Shown piece by piece: positions 44,645-52,996 of a stretch of 64,000 bases of DNA (the first letter of the stretch is position 1; every line of letters starts with the position of its first letter). Where the stretch lies: assembly GCF_021379005.1 (NCBI RefSeq), contig NZ_CP075171.1:4154001-4218000 (forward strand). The letters run 5' to 3'. Both the position numbers and the translations under genes were made by a program. Below the pieces are notes generated by a model. The model searched no databases. It had not been told where the DNA came from and was given only the letters and a program-made list of their open reading frames with translations. Source of the DNA: Leptodesmis sichuanensis A121 (GTDB taxonomy: Bacteria > Cyanobacteriota > Cyanobacteriia > Leptolyngbyales > Leptolyngbyaceae).

Positions 44645-45136
44645 AGCTTGCCATCTTTCCTCAACAGGTATGCTGACGGGGATCTGTCCTGGATTGGCCT
44701 GATCCCTATCTAAAGGGGCACCCCGAACGGTTAAGGAATTTCTATCATTTCTGTAGTTAGACTTTATCCGCTATTAATATTAGTAACTAACAGATTCACG
44801 TTATATTCATAATAAATCCACAAAATCTTGATCAGGATTTCGTGGATCAAGCATAGGGTGTGGTTACCTGAATTTCGTTTTCAACTCTTTCAATCACCTG
44901 CTACTTCAGGAAACGATATGCAATACGGCTCTAGTTTTTCTAATTCCGTTCAGACTGACGGCCCCTCACAACACCCACCTATAATTGTCCCCTGCGTGGA
45001 CGCACGGTCGCACCTAGCCGATCACGCCATCGACCCCAGTACCTCTCAACGAGCAGCGATTTCCAAAGCATACGGCAATATTTTATTGAACGGTGGGTAC
45101 ATCGGTTGTTAAGGCAGGCGTTTGTTAAGGCAGGCG
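44645..45136. other. intergenic stretch without a convincing gene
   Basis: This region holds a 12-bp hairpin (ATCCACAAAATC / GATTTCGTGGAT, one mismatch, 44816-44847) and a weak minus-strand frame at 44979-45206 with VERYWGRWRDRLG that might be a transposase end. Neither is well supported. Confidence 0.4.
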
Positions 45137-45148
45137 TTAAGACAGGCG
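45109..45148. repeat. three direct copies of TTAAGGCAGGCG
   Basis: Copies at 45109, 45125 and 45137 (the last TTAAGACAGGCG) span the stop codon of the epimerase gene. The last copy provides that gene's final Arg-Leu-Ser-stop codons, so the other two look like duplications from the gene end. Confidence 0.7.
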
Positions 45149-46147
45149 GTAATAGCTCTGATACCAATTCACAAATTGCTGGATCCCTTGCTCGATCGGG
45201 GTGCATGGAGCAAAATTAATCACCTGAGTCAATTCATCCACTTGGGCATAGGTGGTTAACACCTCTCCTGCTTGCAGGGGGAGCAGTTTTAGTTCAGCTT
45301 TTTTGCCCAGAGCCTGTTCCAGGATGCGAATAAAGGTGAGCAGTTCAACTGGCTGGTGATTGCCAATGTTATAAATCCGGTACAGGGCCTGACTATTTAA
45401 CTGTTCTAAACTTTGGCTGGTGGACAACAAGCTTGTTTGTGGGGGTTGGTGCAGGATACGCACAACCCCTTCAATAATGTCGTCAATGTAGGTAAAATCC
45501 CGCTGCATCTGGCCATAGTTGTAGACTTCGATCGGTTGACCTGCGGTGATTGCCCTGGCGAACTTGAAATAGGCCATATCCGGTCGTCCCCAGGGGCCAT
45601 ACACGGTAAAAAACCGCAGTCCGGTAACGGGAATTTGGTAAAGATGACTGTAGGTGTGGGCAATCAGTTCATTGGTCTTTTTCGTGGCGGCATACAGGGA
45701 AACAGGATGGTCAGTACGATCGCTGACCGCAAACGGCACTTTCGTATTGGCTCCATAGACAGAACTGGAGGACGCAAAGACCAGATGTTTCACTGGCTGG
45801 TGGCGGCATCCCTCTAGCAAGTTCACAAATCCAGTGACGTTGCTGTCAATGTAAGTCCAGGGGTTATCCAGGGAATAGCGCACACCTGCCTGAGCCGCCA
45901 GATTAACCACGGAATCAAAGCGATGCTCCTGAAATAGCTGGGCCACACCAGAGCGATCGCTCAGATCCAGGTATTGAAAGGTAAATCCTGGTTGCGGTTG
46001 CAGTTGCGACAACCGTGCTTTTTTCAAACTGACATCGTAATAGTCACTCAGATTATCAATCCCGTAGACCTGAAAGCCATCTTGCAACAGCCGTTGCGCC
46101 AGGTGGTAGCCAATAAAGCCAGCGACCCCAGTAACCAAAATATGCAT
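45137..46147 (-). CDS. UDP-glucuronate 4-epimerase
   Basis: This NAD-dependent epimerase converts UDP-glucuronate to UDP-galacturonate. It begins MHILVTGVAGFIGYHLAQRL, has NLAAQAGVRYSLDNPWTYID (typical of CapI/GAE enzymes), the SSSSVYG block and the catalytic YAATKK (YxxxK), then RFFTVYGPWGRPDMAYFKF. I use ATG 46147 and drop 26 upstream codons that precede the Rossmann motif. Together with ugd and UDP-glucuronate decarboxylase it suggests that galacturonate and xylose both feed a surface polysaccharide. Confidence 0.93.
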   Translation of the reverse strand: MHILVTGVAGFIGYHLAQRLLQDGFQVYGIDNLSDYYDVSLKKARLSQLQPQPGFTFQYLDLSDRSGVAQLFQEHRFDSVVNLAAQAGVRYSLDNPWTYIDSNVTGFVNLLEGCRHQPVKHLVFASSSSVYGANTKVPFAVSDRTDHPVSLYAATKKTNELIAHTYSHLYQIPVTGLRFFTVYGPWGRPDMAYFKFARAITAGQPIEVYNYGQMQRDFTYIDDIIEGVVRILHQPPQTSLLSTSQSLEQLNSQALYRIYNIGNHQPVELLTFIRILEQALGKKAELKLLPLQAGEVLTTYAQVDELTQVINFAPCTPIEQGIQQFVNWYQSYYRLS

Positions 46148-46289
46148 TCGCTCACTCCATACACCGCATTGCTCGGCATGACATCCGTAGGGGTTATTCT
46201 CAGGCAAAATGGCTTTCTTGTCCAAAGCTCAACCATTGAACAGCGTGGATTTCGCGATCGCTAACCCATCCTACAAGTAAAAATCTTTC

Positions 46290-46321
46290 TAAACCAAGTC
46301 CAGCTAGAGAACGGTCGTTTA
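46290..46321 (-). repeat. 73-bp palindromic repeat, partial copy H
   Basis: Only one half (TAAACCAAGTCCAGCTAGAG onward) remains, cut off 20 bp before the double-hairpin repeat at 46342. Confidence 0.65.
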
Positions 46322-46341
46322 TTGAACTAATCAGGGTGCAC

Positions 46342-46462
46342 GTCACTTTTGCCCTCACCCTAAATCCCTCTCCCAAATTGGGAGAGGGACTTTGAGATGG
46401 CTCGGCTCCCCTTCTCCCAGGTTGGGAGAAGGGGCTGGGGGATGAGGGCCTGCAAAAGTGAC
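46342..46462. repeat. double-hairpin repeat (copy 2 of 2)
   Basis: This copy has perfect 10-bp outer arms GTCACTTTTG and CAAAAGTGAC in addition to the two inner hairpins seen at 18431-18540. Confidence 0.8.
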
Positions 46463-46976
46463 ATACTCTCACTAATCAAGCTAGAAAGCGAAAGCTTTTC
46501 CTTTTATAAACTCCTGCTATAAACTGCCGTTCTTGATGTGGATGTAATTTACTCAGAGTTTAATTCAAAAAACCTTCAGCAAGGAGGCTTGTTGACTGAC
46601 AAATCTTTTGCTCGAGCTGCTACAAACCTCTCCCAGGAAAGGACGATTAACAATCTCGCAACCTATTTCCTGTGCCAGTAAAGGCAGAAAGCAGAAGGCT
46701 AAGCTGATGCTGCTCACTTTACTCTGAGATCGTTTTTTAGAAGTCAGTCAGACAACCCATACTGTAAAGCTTTTATAAGAATTCTGGTTCCAATTTGCTC
46801 CGTAAAAGTGATTCGTTTTACTCTTTCCCGTTATTCCTCATAAAACAGAACCAGTGCAATTTCACGAGAGTTTTAAGAGTTTCATCAAACGTTAAATGAT
46901 TCAGGAATACTGAGAACTGCATCTCCTAACTCCATACAATGAGTTCTGAGAACTATAAGGGTAAGTGTGGTAAGGC
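46463..46976. other. 514-bp gap with a partial MITE-like end and no gene seen
   Basis: TTGACTGACAAA at ~46591 matches the terminal repeat of the element at 25561. The other end and the hairpins are not recognisable. No start codon leads a plausible frame before 46977. Confidence 0.4.
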
Positions 46977-47351
46977 ATGGATACCTTGCAGAAGCAGCTT
47001 AATGTCTTAAGCGCCAAGGTCGATGGGTTATATCAACTGATTGAGCAGGTGAGTAACCGGGTATCAGAAATTGTGTCTGAATGTAAGTTTGCGTCCGATC
47101 AGACTTCCCACACGAATTCTGAGACGGGGATCAACTACCGCTCTTATAAAGGGGTAAGTAGCCTGGACTCTTCTCTGGAACACAAGGATGTGCTGGTCGA
47201 TGGAGATAGTCTGGACGCGGCATTACAAAGTTCAGAGAGAAAACTGTCACCGGAAATTCAAATTCAGCGCTTAACAGCCCAATTAACGGCGGCTTATAGT
47301 CGGATTGCCGCTCTAGAGGAGCAGCTTATTTCCCAGCGCATTCATTATTAG
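46977..47351 (+). CDS. small protein with coiled-coil ends, unknown function
   Basis: The 124-residue product has an N-terminal heptad helix (LQKQLNVLSAKVDGLYQLIE) and a C-terminal one (IQRLTAQLTAAYSRIAALEE), separated by a Ser/Asp-rich loop. It resembles small scaffold proteins but no family is recognised. The stop overlaps the end of the convergent cobT by a few bases. Confidence 0.5.
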   Translation: MDTLQKQLNVLSAKVDGLYQLIEQVSNRVSEIVSECKFASDQTSHTNSETGINYRSYKGVSSLDSSLEHKDVLVDGDSLDAALQSSERKLSPEIQIQRLTAQLTAAYSRIAALEEQLISQRIHY

Positions 47352-48526
47352 TAATTAGTACTTTCGCTGTAGAGGCTGGGCCGATTGAGGGTTACTTGTT
47401 GATACCGTTCTGCAAGATCTTCGATCGCCTGCAACAGTTCGGGCTGTCCCCATCCGTGATACAGGCTGGCGGCGATCGCACATCCTCCTGCACCCACTCC
47501 TTCTTTCACAAATCCCGCTTCATACACCTGTAACTGGGGCCAACGAGAGGTAGCAAAGCTTAGTTGGGTAGCCATCAAAGGAACTGAGCCTACCAGGGTT
47601 GCCAATCCGATCGTATCCCCGGTTGGATCTTCCGCCACCCAGCGAGTTGTGCCAACTATGATTTGTTCCGGTTGCCAGTCGAGGGCTTCAGATTGGGCGA
47701 TCGCTTGAGCCAGTGCATAGATCGCCAGCATTTGAGTCCCTCCAGCCAGCAACACGCCACAACAGCGACTGGCCGCGATCGTCATGCCTGCAACGACGAT
47801 CTGCATGGGATCTCCGATGGCGGCGAGGAGAGAAAGTGGGGGATGGGGTGGGAGAGGAGAATTGACTCTAGAGTTCCAATTTGCTCGTTGTAAGCCTTGT
47901 TGGACGAGTGTCCATTTCTGGTCGTGGTTGCAGGTAGGATGGCTGCTGTTGACTTTTCCGACGGCTGGGATGCCCAAGCCGGATAGGACAGCGAGGGCTG
48001 TTGTAGTGCCTCCAACCACGCACTCGGCCAGAATCAGATAACCCGTTCCCACTTCTGTTGCCAGTTTCTCTCCCCACGTTAAGCCTTGCTGGAACAAATG
48101 CTCAACGATCGCCCACTCCAGTGCCTGGCCACTGCTCAAACAACGGGCGGGGGTTCCCTGCAAATCAATATGGGGAATTGCAGGAGGCTGAGGCAGTCCG
48201 GCATTAAAGATATAGACTGGTAAAGCTTGCCGCTCGACAACCGCTCTGGAAATGAGGACAGGGGAAGCGCCTGCCTGCAGGGGCGGTAACGGATAGGCAG
48301 GATGAGGCTGGGGGCCATTGTAGAGAAACTCAGCATCTGCGATCGCGGTGTAACGGCGATCGGCTGGAGTGGCCCCCGCCGCTGAAATTCCTGGAATCAG
48401 TCCTGTTTCCGTAAACCCCAGAACACACGCCAGAAGGGGGCGTTTTCCTTGATGCCGCCGGAGCCAACTTTCTCCTTGAGATATTTGTGTATAGAGTTTG
48501 ATCGAGGGAAATTCGGAATTATACAA
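47348..48526 (-). CDS. cobT: nicotinate-nucleotide--dimethylbenzimidazole phosphoribosyltransferase-like protein (cyanobacterial CobT)
   Basis: It belongs to the CobT-related family of cyanobacteria that activates the lower ligand base of cobalamin with nicotinate mononucleotide. Typical blocks are LLACVLGFTETGLIPGISAA, GATPADRRYTAIADAEFLYN, TEVGTGYLILAECVVGGTTT and VGTTRWVAEDPTGDTIGL. No ATG is found just before the conserved IKLYTQI; the nearest candidate is TTG 48526. The frame continues to ATG 48616, but that added 30-residue stretch is encoded by short genomic repeats. It links with metH and queG as a cobalamin-related gene. Confidence 0.85.
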   Translation of the reverse strand: MYNSEFPSIKLYTQISQGESWLRRHQGKRPLLACVLGFTETGLIPGISAAGATPADRRYTAIADAEFLYNGPQPHPAYPLPPLQAGASPVLISRAVVERQALPVYIFNAGLPQPPAIPHIDLQGTPARCLSSGQALEWAIVEHLFQQGLTWGEKLATEVGTGYLILAECVVGGTTTALAVLSGLGIPAVGKVNSSHPTCNHDQKWTLVQQGLQRANWNSRVNSPLPPHPPLSLLAAIGDPMQIVVAGMTIAASRCCGVLLAGGTQMLAIYALAQAIAQSEALDWQPEQIIVGTTRWVAEDPTGDTIGLATLVGSVPLMATQLSFATSRWPQLQVYEAGFVKEGVGAGGCAIAASLYHGWGQPELLQAIEDLAERYQQVTLNRPSLYSESTNY

Positions 48527-48527
48527 G

Positions 48528-48722
48528 GCAGAGGGCAAAAGGCAGGAGGCAGAAGGCGAAGCGTCATTCGCCCTTTGTCCTTGGTCAGGCGTTACTTGTT
48601 CTTTGTCCTTGGTCATTTGTCTTTTGTCCTTTGTTCTTTACAGATGACCAATGACGAACGACAGATTTTTCAATATCCACCCATCCACTCTCAATTCTTA
48701 ATTCTCAACTCTGAATTCTTAA
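48528..48722. repeat. composite of short heptamer-type repeats upstream of cobT
   Basis: In series: GGCAGGAGGCAGAAGGCGAAG, TTGTCCTTGGTC, TTGTCTTTTGTCCTTTGTTC and TTCTCAACTCTGAATTCTTA. These three or four repeat types fill the space between the DUF2232 gene's end and the cobT coding core. Confidence 0.65.
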
Positions 48723-48727
48723 TTCCC

Positions 48728-49561
48728 TTACTCCTCATACTCCATCAGCACCTGCACCCACTTGGGAGGGCGAGGAATGGGATTGCCCAGACGATCTAGC
48801 AGCAACCAGGCCACCAGATGAACAGCAAACAGATACACAATGTTGCTGAGGATGACCATGAGGATGACGATCGCCTGAACTAACCCCAGGCTGGGTTGAA
48901 ACAGAATATTAAAAAAGACACATATGCGATCGACCAGATCCGTGGCCTGAATCGTAGCGTATTGCCACAGGTCGTCACCCAGCAGCAAGGAAACCAGCCA
49001 GACCCGGAAGAAAAAGCCAAAGGCACCGAGAATGCTGCCCAGGGTGATGGAAATTGCCCAACTGGCTCTCCGTCGCCACAACTGACCCAGCAGTACCCCC
49101 ATCAGACCAAAGGGCATGATGAAGAGCAGGCTACGGGGAGGCCCCATTAACACGCTCAGGAGTAAGCCAGATACCAGAGCGCCCATCCAGGCGGCTCGAC
49201 TGCCCCAGCGGAGATAGATGAGGGCAATCGGAATGGGAAAAAAGACTCTCAGCACTGGCCCCAGGGGAAAGTAGAAATTCACCAACCAGATGAGACTGGC
49301 AGCACTGGCCAGAAAGGCTGTCTCTACCATGATCAGAGGACTGGAGCGATCGAACGATCGCAGGGTGGAGGAGGTCTGGCTGCGATCGGGGGTGAGCGGC
49401 TCCTGATTGGCGGAACGGGTAGAAATGTCAGGCAGAGATAGTTCCTGTTCTACGTCTTCCCAGGATGGTTCCGCAGAGGGGGCAGCATTCTCCTCAGAAA
49501 GGCCAGGTTGAGAACCGGGATGATTCCCCTTCACCGGATCAGTCTGGGAAGCATCACTCAT
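48728..49561 (-). CDS. DUF2232 membrane protein
   Basis: The 277-residue protein has a hydrophilic, Ser/Glu/Pro-rich N-terminus (~70 residues) and then six or so membrane helices (LIWLVNFYFPLGPVLRVFFP, GSRAAWMGALVSGLLLSVLM, LLFIMPFGLMGVLLGQLWRR). The FPIPIALIYLRWG motif and the arrangement are those of DUF2232, a cyanobacterial and Firmicute YybS-like family. The start ATG overlaps the upstream gene's TGA (TGATG), so the two genes are coupled. Confidence 0.85.
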   Translation of the reverse strand: MSDASQTDPVKGNHPGSQPGLSEENAAPSAEPSWEDVEQELSLPDISTRSANQEPLTPDRSQTSSTLRSFDRSSPLIMVETAFLASAASLIWLVNFYFPLGPVLRVFFPIPIALIYLRWGSRAAWMGALVSGLLLSVLMGPPRSLLFIMPFGLMGVLLGQLWRRRASWAISITLGSILGAFGFFFRVWLVSLLLGDDLWQYATIQATDLVDRICVFFNILFQPSLGLVQAIVILMVILSNIVYLFAVHLVAWLLLDRLGNPIPRPPKWVQVLMEYEE

Positions 49562-49938
49562 CAAGCCCCAACTCCCTGAAAGACCAACTGCAGAGAGCGT
49601 TTGCCCCAATGCGTCACCTGTTCAATTAACTTCTTCAAACTTTGAGGATGGCTCACAGCCCACCCATTGATACTCAAACAAACTGTACCCAAAGCCAGCA
49701 GGATGAAGGTTGGCAGCATGACCACACCAATCACAAACCAGCTTAAAACGTGGAGCACCATGATCATTGCTGCCGTACTCGCGATCGCGGTAGTGCCCAC
49801 AATCAGGGGGAGTGGACGGTTTAGCCCGATCAATATCAGGGTTTGCAGGGTAGCCAGTAGATTGAGCGGCACTAACACACTACAAATCGCCAGACAGTGG
49901 ACATGGGAGAAATGTAACAGGTTGTTCAAATCAAGCAT
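49561..49938 (-). CDS. small membrane protein of unknown function
   Basis: The 125-residue protein has three hydrophobic segments (LAICSVLVPLNLLATLQTLI, PLIVGTTAIASTAAMIMVL, FVIGVVMLPTFILLALGTV) and a short basic C-terminus. No family is recognised. The stop overlaps the start of the DUF2232 gene, suggesting a joint function. Confidence 0.6.
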   Translation of the reverse strand: MLDLNNLLHFSHVHCLAICSVLVPLNLLATLQTLILIGLNRPLPLIVGTTAIASTAAMIMVLHVLSWFVIGVVMLPTFILLALGTVCLSINGWAVSHPQSLKKLIEQVTHWGKRSLQLVFQGVGA

Positions 49939-50034
49939 CTAAAACCATCCACAAAATCGTGTTTTCTGACTCCTCTTCTTTTTAGCCTACTCTTGATTCC
50001 CTTTCCCCACCCGGACATTAAGAAAGAGTTTTAT

Positions 50035-50964
50035 TCAGGCAAAAATACTGAGCGCTAACTCCTGGGTCAGTTTTTCTAGAAGAAATAGCCCAGCCAGAGA
50101 ATTACCGCTTGAATCTAAAGCCGGACTGTAACAGGCGATCGCCCCCACTCCTGGAATGACCGATAACAGCGCTCCACTGACACCAGATTTAGTTGGCAGT
50201 CCAATTCGCACGGCAAAAGCACCAGAGGCTTCATAAAGTCCACAGGTCAGCATTAACGCATTCACGATGCGACGATGGGCATTGGCAATCTGGTGATGAG
50301 AACGGGCCAGTAACAACCCCAGGCGCACCAGATCATCTACCGTACCTGCCAGACAACAGATCTGGTTATAGGTATCGAGGGCCAGATCAATGGAGTCTAA
50401 ATAACCCGCCTGAGCCAGGATCTTCGCGAGCGTCCGGTTGGTTTCATTGCCCACCGAGCGCACAGATGCCAGCATGGCTTCATCCAGAAACAACCGCGCC
50501 CCCGATAACTGGTTTAACCACTGACACAAAGCGGCACATCGAACAGTCCCATCATGGCCTGGAATGTGTCCTGCCAGGGCGATCGCCCCACTGTTAATCA
50601 TGGGATTGCGGGGAAAGCCCCGATCAACTTTTAGCTGCTGGATGGAATGAAACGAATACTCCGAGGGCTGCATCCCAACCCAGGAAAAAACCACCTCCGT
50701 TCCAAAGTATTCCAACAAATACAACAGCACAAAGGGCTTGATGACGCTCATCAGCACAAAGGGCTGAGCTACTTCGCCTGTCTGATACACCCAGTCATCC
50801 GCCAGATGAAGTTGCACAGCCAACCAATCAGGATGGGCCTTTCCCAGGTTAGGGATATAGTCCGGAATGCGGCCCTGATGCGCCAATGCCTTTGCCGCCG
50901 CGACCCAAGCATCCAACTGCGATGGGTCAAACGAACCTGAGAATGCATGAGAGCCTTGCGCCAT
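50035..50964 (-). CDS. glsA: glutaminase
   Basis: This enzyme hydrolyses glutamine to glutamate and ammonia using a serine-lysine dyad, as in beta-lactamase-fold glutaminases. The dyad is in FVLMSVIKPF (SxxK); NPMINSGAIALAG, EAMLASVRSVGNETN, LVRLGLLLARS and RIGLPTKSGVSGALLSVIPG are family motifs. At 309 residues the length is normal. The gene lies downstream of the ccmK pair on the same strand, 34 bp away. Confidence 0.95.
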   Translation of the reverse strand: MAQGSHAFSGSFDPSQLDAWVAAAKALAHQGRIPDYIPNLGKAHPDWLAVQLHLADDWVYQTGEVAQPFVLMSVIKPFVLLYLLEYFGTEVVFSWVGMQPSEYSFHSIQQLKVDRGFPRNPMINSGAIALAGHIPGHDGTVRCAALCQWLNQLSGARLFLDEAMLASVRSVGNETNRTLAKILAQAGYLDSIDLALDTYNQICCLAGTVDDLVRLGLLLARSHHQIANAHRRIVNALMLTCGLYEASGAFAVRIGLPTKSGVSGALLSVIPGVGAIACYSPALDSSGNSLAGLFLLEKLTQELALSIFA

Positions 50965-50998
50965 GATCAGGCTGATGAAGGAGAGAGTTTAGTTACAG

Positions 50999-51358
50999 CT
51001 ACTGTCCAGGGTTACCACTCGGTGCGCCCAGCAAAGGCCGTCCTTCTACTGCCATGCGGAACCGTTCCACATCGTCGTTGAATCCGATCGGCAGCACCAC
51101 TTCCACGTTTTCGTGGGGATTGGGAATAATCACCCAGGTTTCTACCGTGCCACCTTCCACATTACTGGCCGCTTCCACCCCAGCCTCCACGGCCCGCTTC
51201 ACCTCCGACACATCTCCGCGAATATTGACGGTAAAGCGAGCACTTCCGGCTCGAATGTAACCAACCAGAGTAATCCGACCGGCCTTCACCATTGCATCAG
51301 CAGCAGCTAATACAGCCGGAAATCCCTTTGTCTCAATTGATCCAACCGCTTGCGGCAT
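50999..51358 (-). CDS. ccmK4: carboxysome shell hexamer protein CcmK4
   Basis: The 119-residue BMC-domain protein forms shell hexamers of beta-carboxysomes. AVGSIETKGFPAVLAAADAM, TLVGYIRAGSARFTVNIRGD and VIIPNPHENVEVVLPI match CcmK4. The pore-lining residues lie in RAGSARF. A C-terminal extension (LLGAPSGNPGQ) is present. As in other cyanobacteria, K3 and K4 sit together in a satellite locus away from the main ccm operon. Confidence 0.93.
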   Translation of the reverse strand: MPQAVGSIETKGFPAVLAAADAMVKAGRITLVGYIRAGSARFTVNIRGDVSEVKRAVEAGVEAASNVEGGTVETWVIIPNPHENVEVVLPIGFNDDVERFRMAVEGRPLLGAPSGNPGQ

Positions 51359-51384
51359 TACACATCTCTCCGAAAATCAACACT

Positions 51385-51505
51385 TTGAAAATTACGAATT
51401 TTGAATGATGAATTTTGAATTAGGAGTTTCTGGGAGAAATTATGAATTTTGAGTTAGTAACTTTGAATTAGAAAACCTGAATTCATAATTCATAATTCTT
51501 AATCC
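51385..51505. repeat. GAATTTTGAATT-type repeat between ccmK3 and ccmK4
   Basis: Tandem AATTTTG/AATTATG units on the left are followed by inverted TCATAATTCATAATTC on the right, so the whole insert can fold back. It separates two genes that are normally close. Confidence 0.65.
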
Positions 51506-51512
51506 CTAATTC

Positions 51513-51824
51513 CTAAACCCGAAACCTTTCTACCAGCGGAGTAAAGTCGATCGACATCACGGCTTCTACATTCTCTGGTGGATTCGGGACAATGTAATGG
51601 GACACCAACCGGCCCCCTGGAGGCGTGGCATCCGCTGCTTCAATGCCAGCCGCGACCGCAGCCCTCACTTCGGCAGTTGGGCCACGAACCGCCACCAAAA
51701 ACTCGGCTCGCTCTGCCAGCCCGAAATAGACGATCGTCACCCGTCCCGCTTTGACCATCGCATCAGCAGCGGCCAGAACAGGAGGAAATCCGTCTGTTTG
51801 AATTACTCCAACGGCAAGCGGCAT
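51513..51824 (-). CDS. ccmK3: carboxysome shell protein CcmK3
   Basis: This 103-residue BMC-domain protein begins MPLAVGVIQTDGFPPVLAAA (start at ATG 51824; six upstream codons dropped). IVYFGLAERAEFLVAVRG and HYIVPNPPENVEAVMSIDF follow. The AERAEF pore loop and the divergent C-terminus match CcmK3, which does not form homo-hexamers but mixes with CcmK4. It is upstream of ccmK4 in the same direction. Confidence 0.92.
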   Translation of the reverse strand: MPLAVGVIQTDGFPPVLAAADAMVKAGRVTIVYFGLAERAEFLVAVRGPTAEVRAAVAAGIEAADATPPGGRLVSHYIVPNPPENVEAVMSIDFTPLVERFRV

Positions 51825-51935
51825 TCCAATTCCCCAGAACACATATCAACCCAAACCTCATTCTACGCGCCTTTCTTGCCTTTTGGATGGCAAACCATAA
51901 GTGATTTTATATTGAGAAAATTGCTTAACGTTGGG

Positions 51936-51963
51936 GATTAGGGATTAGAGATCAGGGATCGGG
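51936..51963. repeat. GGGATTAGGGATTAGAGATC short repeat
   Basis: Heptamer tract (GGGATTA, GAGATCA, GGGATCG) of the kind embedded in metH at 1619-1650. Confidence 0.6.
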
Positions 51964-52005
51964 GGATAGTTGACAGTGCAAAGCTATCACCTACTCACCC
52001 ACTCT

Positions 52006-52896
52006 TCATCCCGTCATCCCACCCTCGATCGTCTGGGGTTTTGCCGATCGCAGAATCACCATCTCCGGGCCAACTACCGGACTACGGGCCACCAGAGTGC
52101 CTTCTGAGTCAGCCAGTTCTAGTTTGCTGAAATTGAGTTGTTGGGTACGTTTCAGGAGGTCGTTGGCCAGTTTGCTCTGCTGGTTTTCGCTGAGGCCATA
52201 CCACCCTTCACTCACGTTAACGGTTAACCGACTGGCCCGAAAGTTAGCCTGCACAGACTGAACCAGTCCATTGGCATACTGGTTAGTGATTTCAGCAACT
52301 TGATCCTGGATCAGGGCGATCGGCGGTTGCTCAACGGGAGCGGAGATGGATGGAGAAGGTGGGGAAGCTAGGGGGGGTGGAGGAGTGGCAATCTGAGTAG
52401 AGGATTTGCTGAAGAAGAGGGAGGAGGTCAGCCACAGGAGGAGGATCAGGAGGGTGGCGATCGCTCCGGTTAAGACGGCATTGGGTAGGGTTTGCAGGGA
52501 AGCGGGTAGGAGTCGGCGAATTTGGGGCAGGACACGGTGCCACCAGGCCCAGAATTTTTGTGCTCCTGTCCAAACCAGGCTTAGGGTGTAAAGGGTGGCG
52601 TTGTAGGTGGCGATCGCGGCGGCTTTTACTTTCGGTAGGGTGATCTGCAGGAACTGTTGGAGTTTTTGCAGGGTCTGGCTTTTGACCTGGGGCGATCGGG
52701 AAGTGGGAGGCCCAGGGCGTGCAGCAGGTTGAAGCTCTGGCTCTGCTATAACTGGCTCTACTTCAACCGTGGATTCAACCTGCAGCGAGTCTGTGCTGTC
52801 TGCCGTACCGACTACTTCAAAGCTGGCATCAACCGCAGGAGGGCTTTGGGTTTCAGAGGGATTGGCATCGGGTGGCAGGGGCGGTTTCTGAGACAT
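52006..52896 (-). CDS. membrane-anchored protein of unknown function
   Basis: The product has 296 residues from ATG 52896 (preceded by GGAGGAGAG). A Pro/Ser-rich N-terminus leads to a helix at residues ~150-170 (LTGAIATLLILLLWLTSSLF), a Pro-rich linker and a ~90-residue C-terminal domain (IALIQDQVAEITNQYANGLV, ASRLTVNVSEGWYGLSENQQ). The C-terminal domain would lie outside the cytosol. No family is recognised. Confidence 0.65.
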   Translation of the reverse strand: MSQKPPLPPDANPSETQSPPAVDASFEVVGTADSTDSLQVESTVEVEPVIAEPELQPAARPGPPTSRSPQVKSQTLQKLQQFLQITLPKVKAAAIATYNATLYTLSLVWTGAQKFWAWWHRVLPQIRRLLPASLQTLPNAVLTGAIATLLILLLWLTSSLFFSKSSTQIATPPPPLASPPSPSISAPVEQPPIALIQDQVAEITNQYANGLVQSVQANFRASRLTVNVSEGWYGLSENQQSKLANDLLKRTQQLNFSKLELADSEGTLVARSPVVGPEMVILRSAKPQTIEGGMTG

Positions 52897-52940
52897 ACTC
52901 TCCTCCAGCAGACGATACAAGCAAGCGACCTGACTATATC

Positions 52941-52977
52941 TTCCTATGGAACCACGGATTTTCCTATGGAACCACGG
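52941..52977. repeat. tandem 20-bp repeat TTCCTATGGAACCACGG
   Basis: Two perfect 17-bp copies (52941-52957 and 52961-52977) with 20-bp period lie between the mscS stop and the gene at 52896. Each unit contains a partial TTCC..GGAA dyad. Confidence 0.75.
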
Positions 52978-52996
52978 CACAGTTAAGTTTGGGTGC

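Noticed and set aside
44979-45206. Possible transposase C-terminus (VERYWGRWRDRLG)
   Set aside because: The match is a dozen residues only, overlaps the 12-bp repeats and the epimerase end, and has no terminal repeats around it.
11097-46321. 73-bp repeats as CRISPR
   Set aside because: The copies are dispersed over 35 kb, in both orientations, without regular spacers or cas genes.
46200-46472. 90-codon minus-strand frame
   Set aside because: It is encoded mainly by the double-hairpin repeat and repeat copy H.
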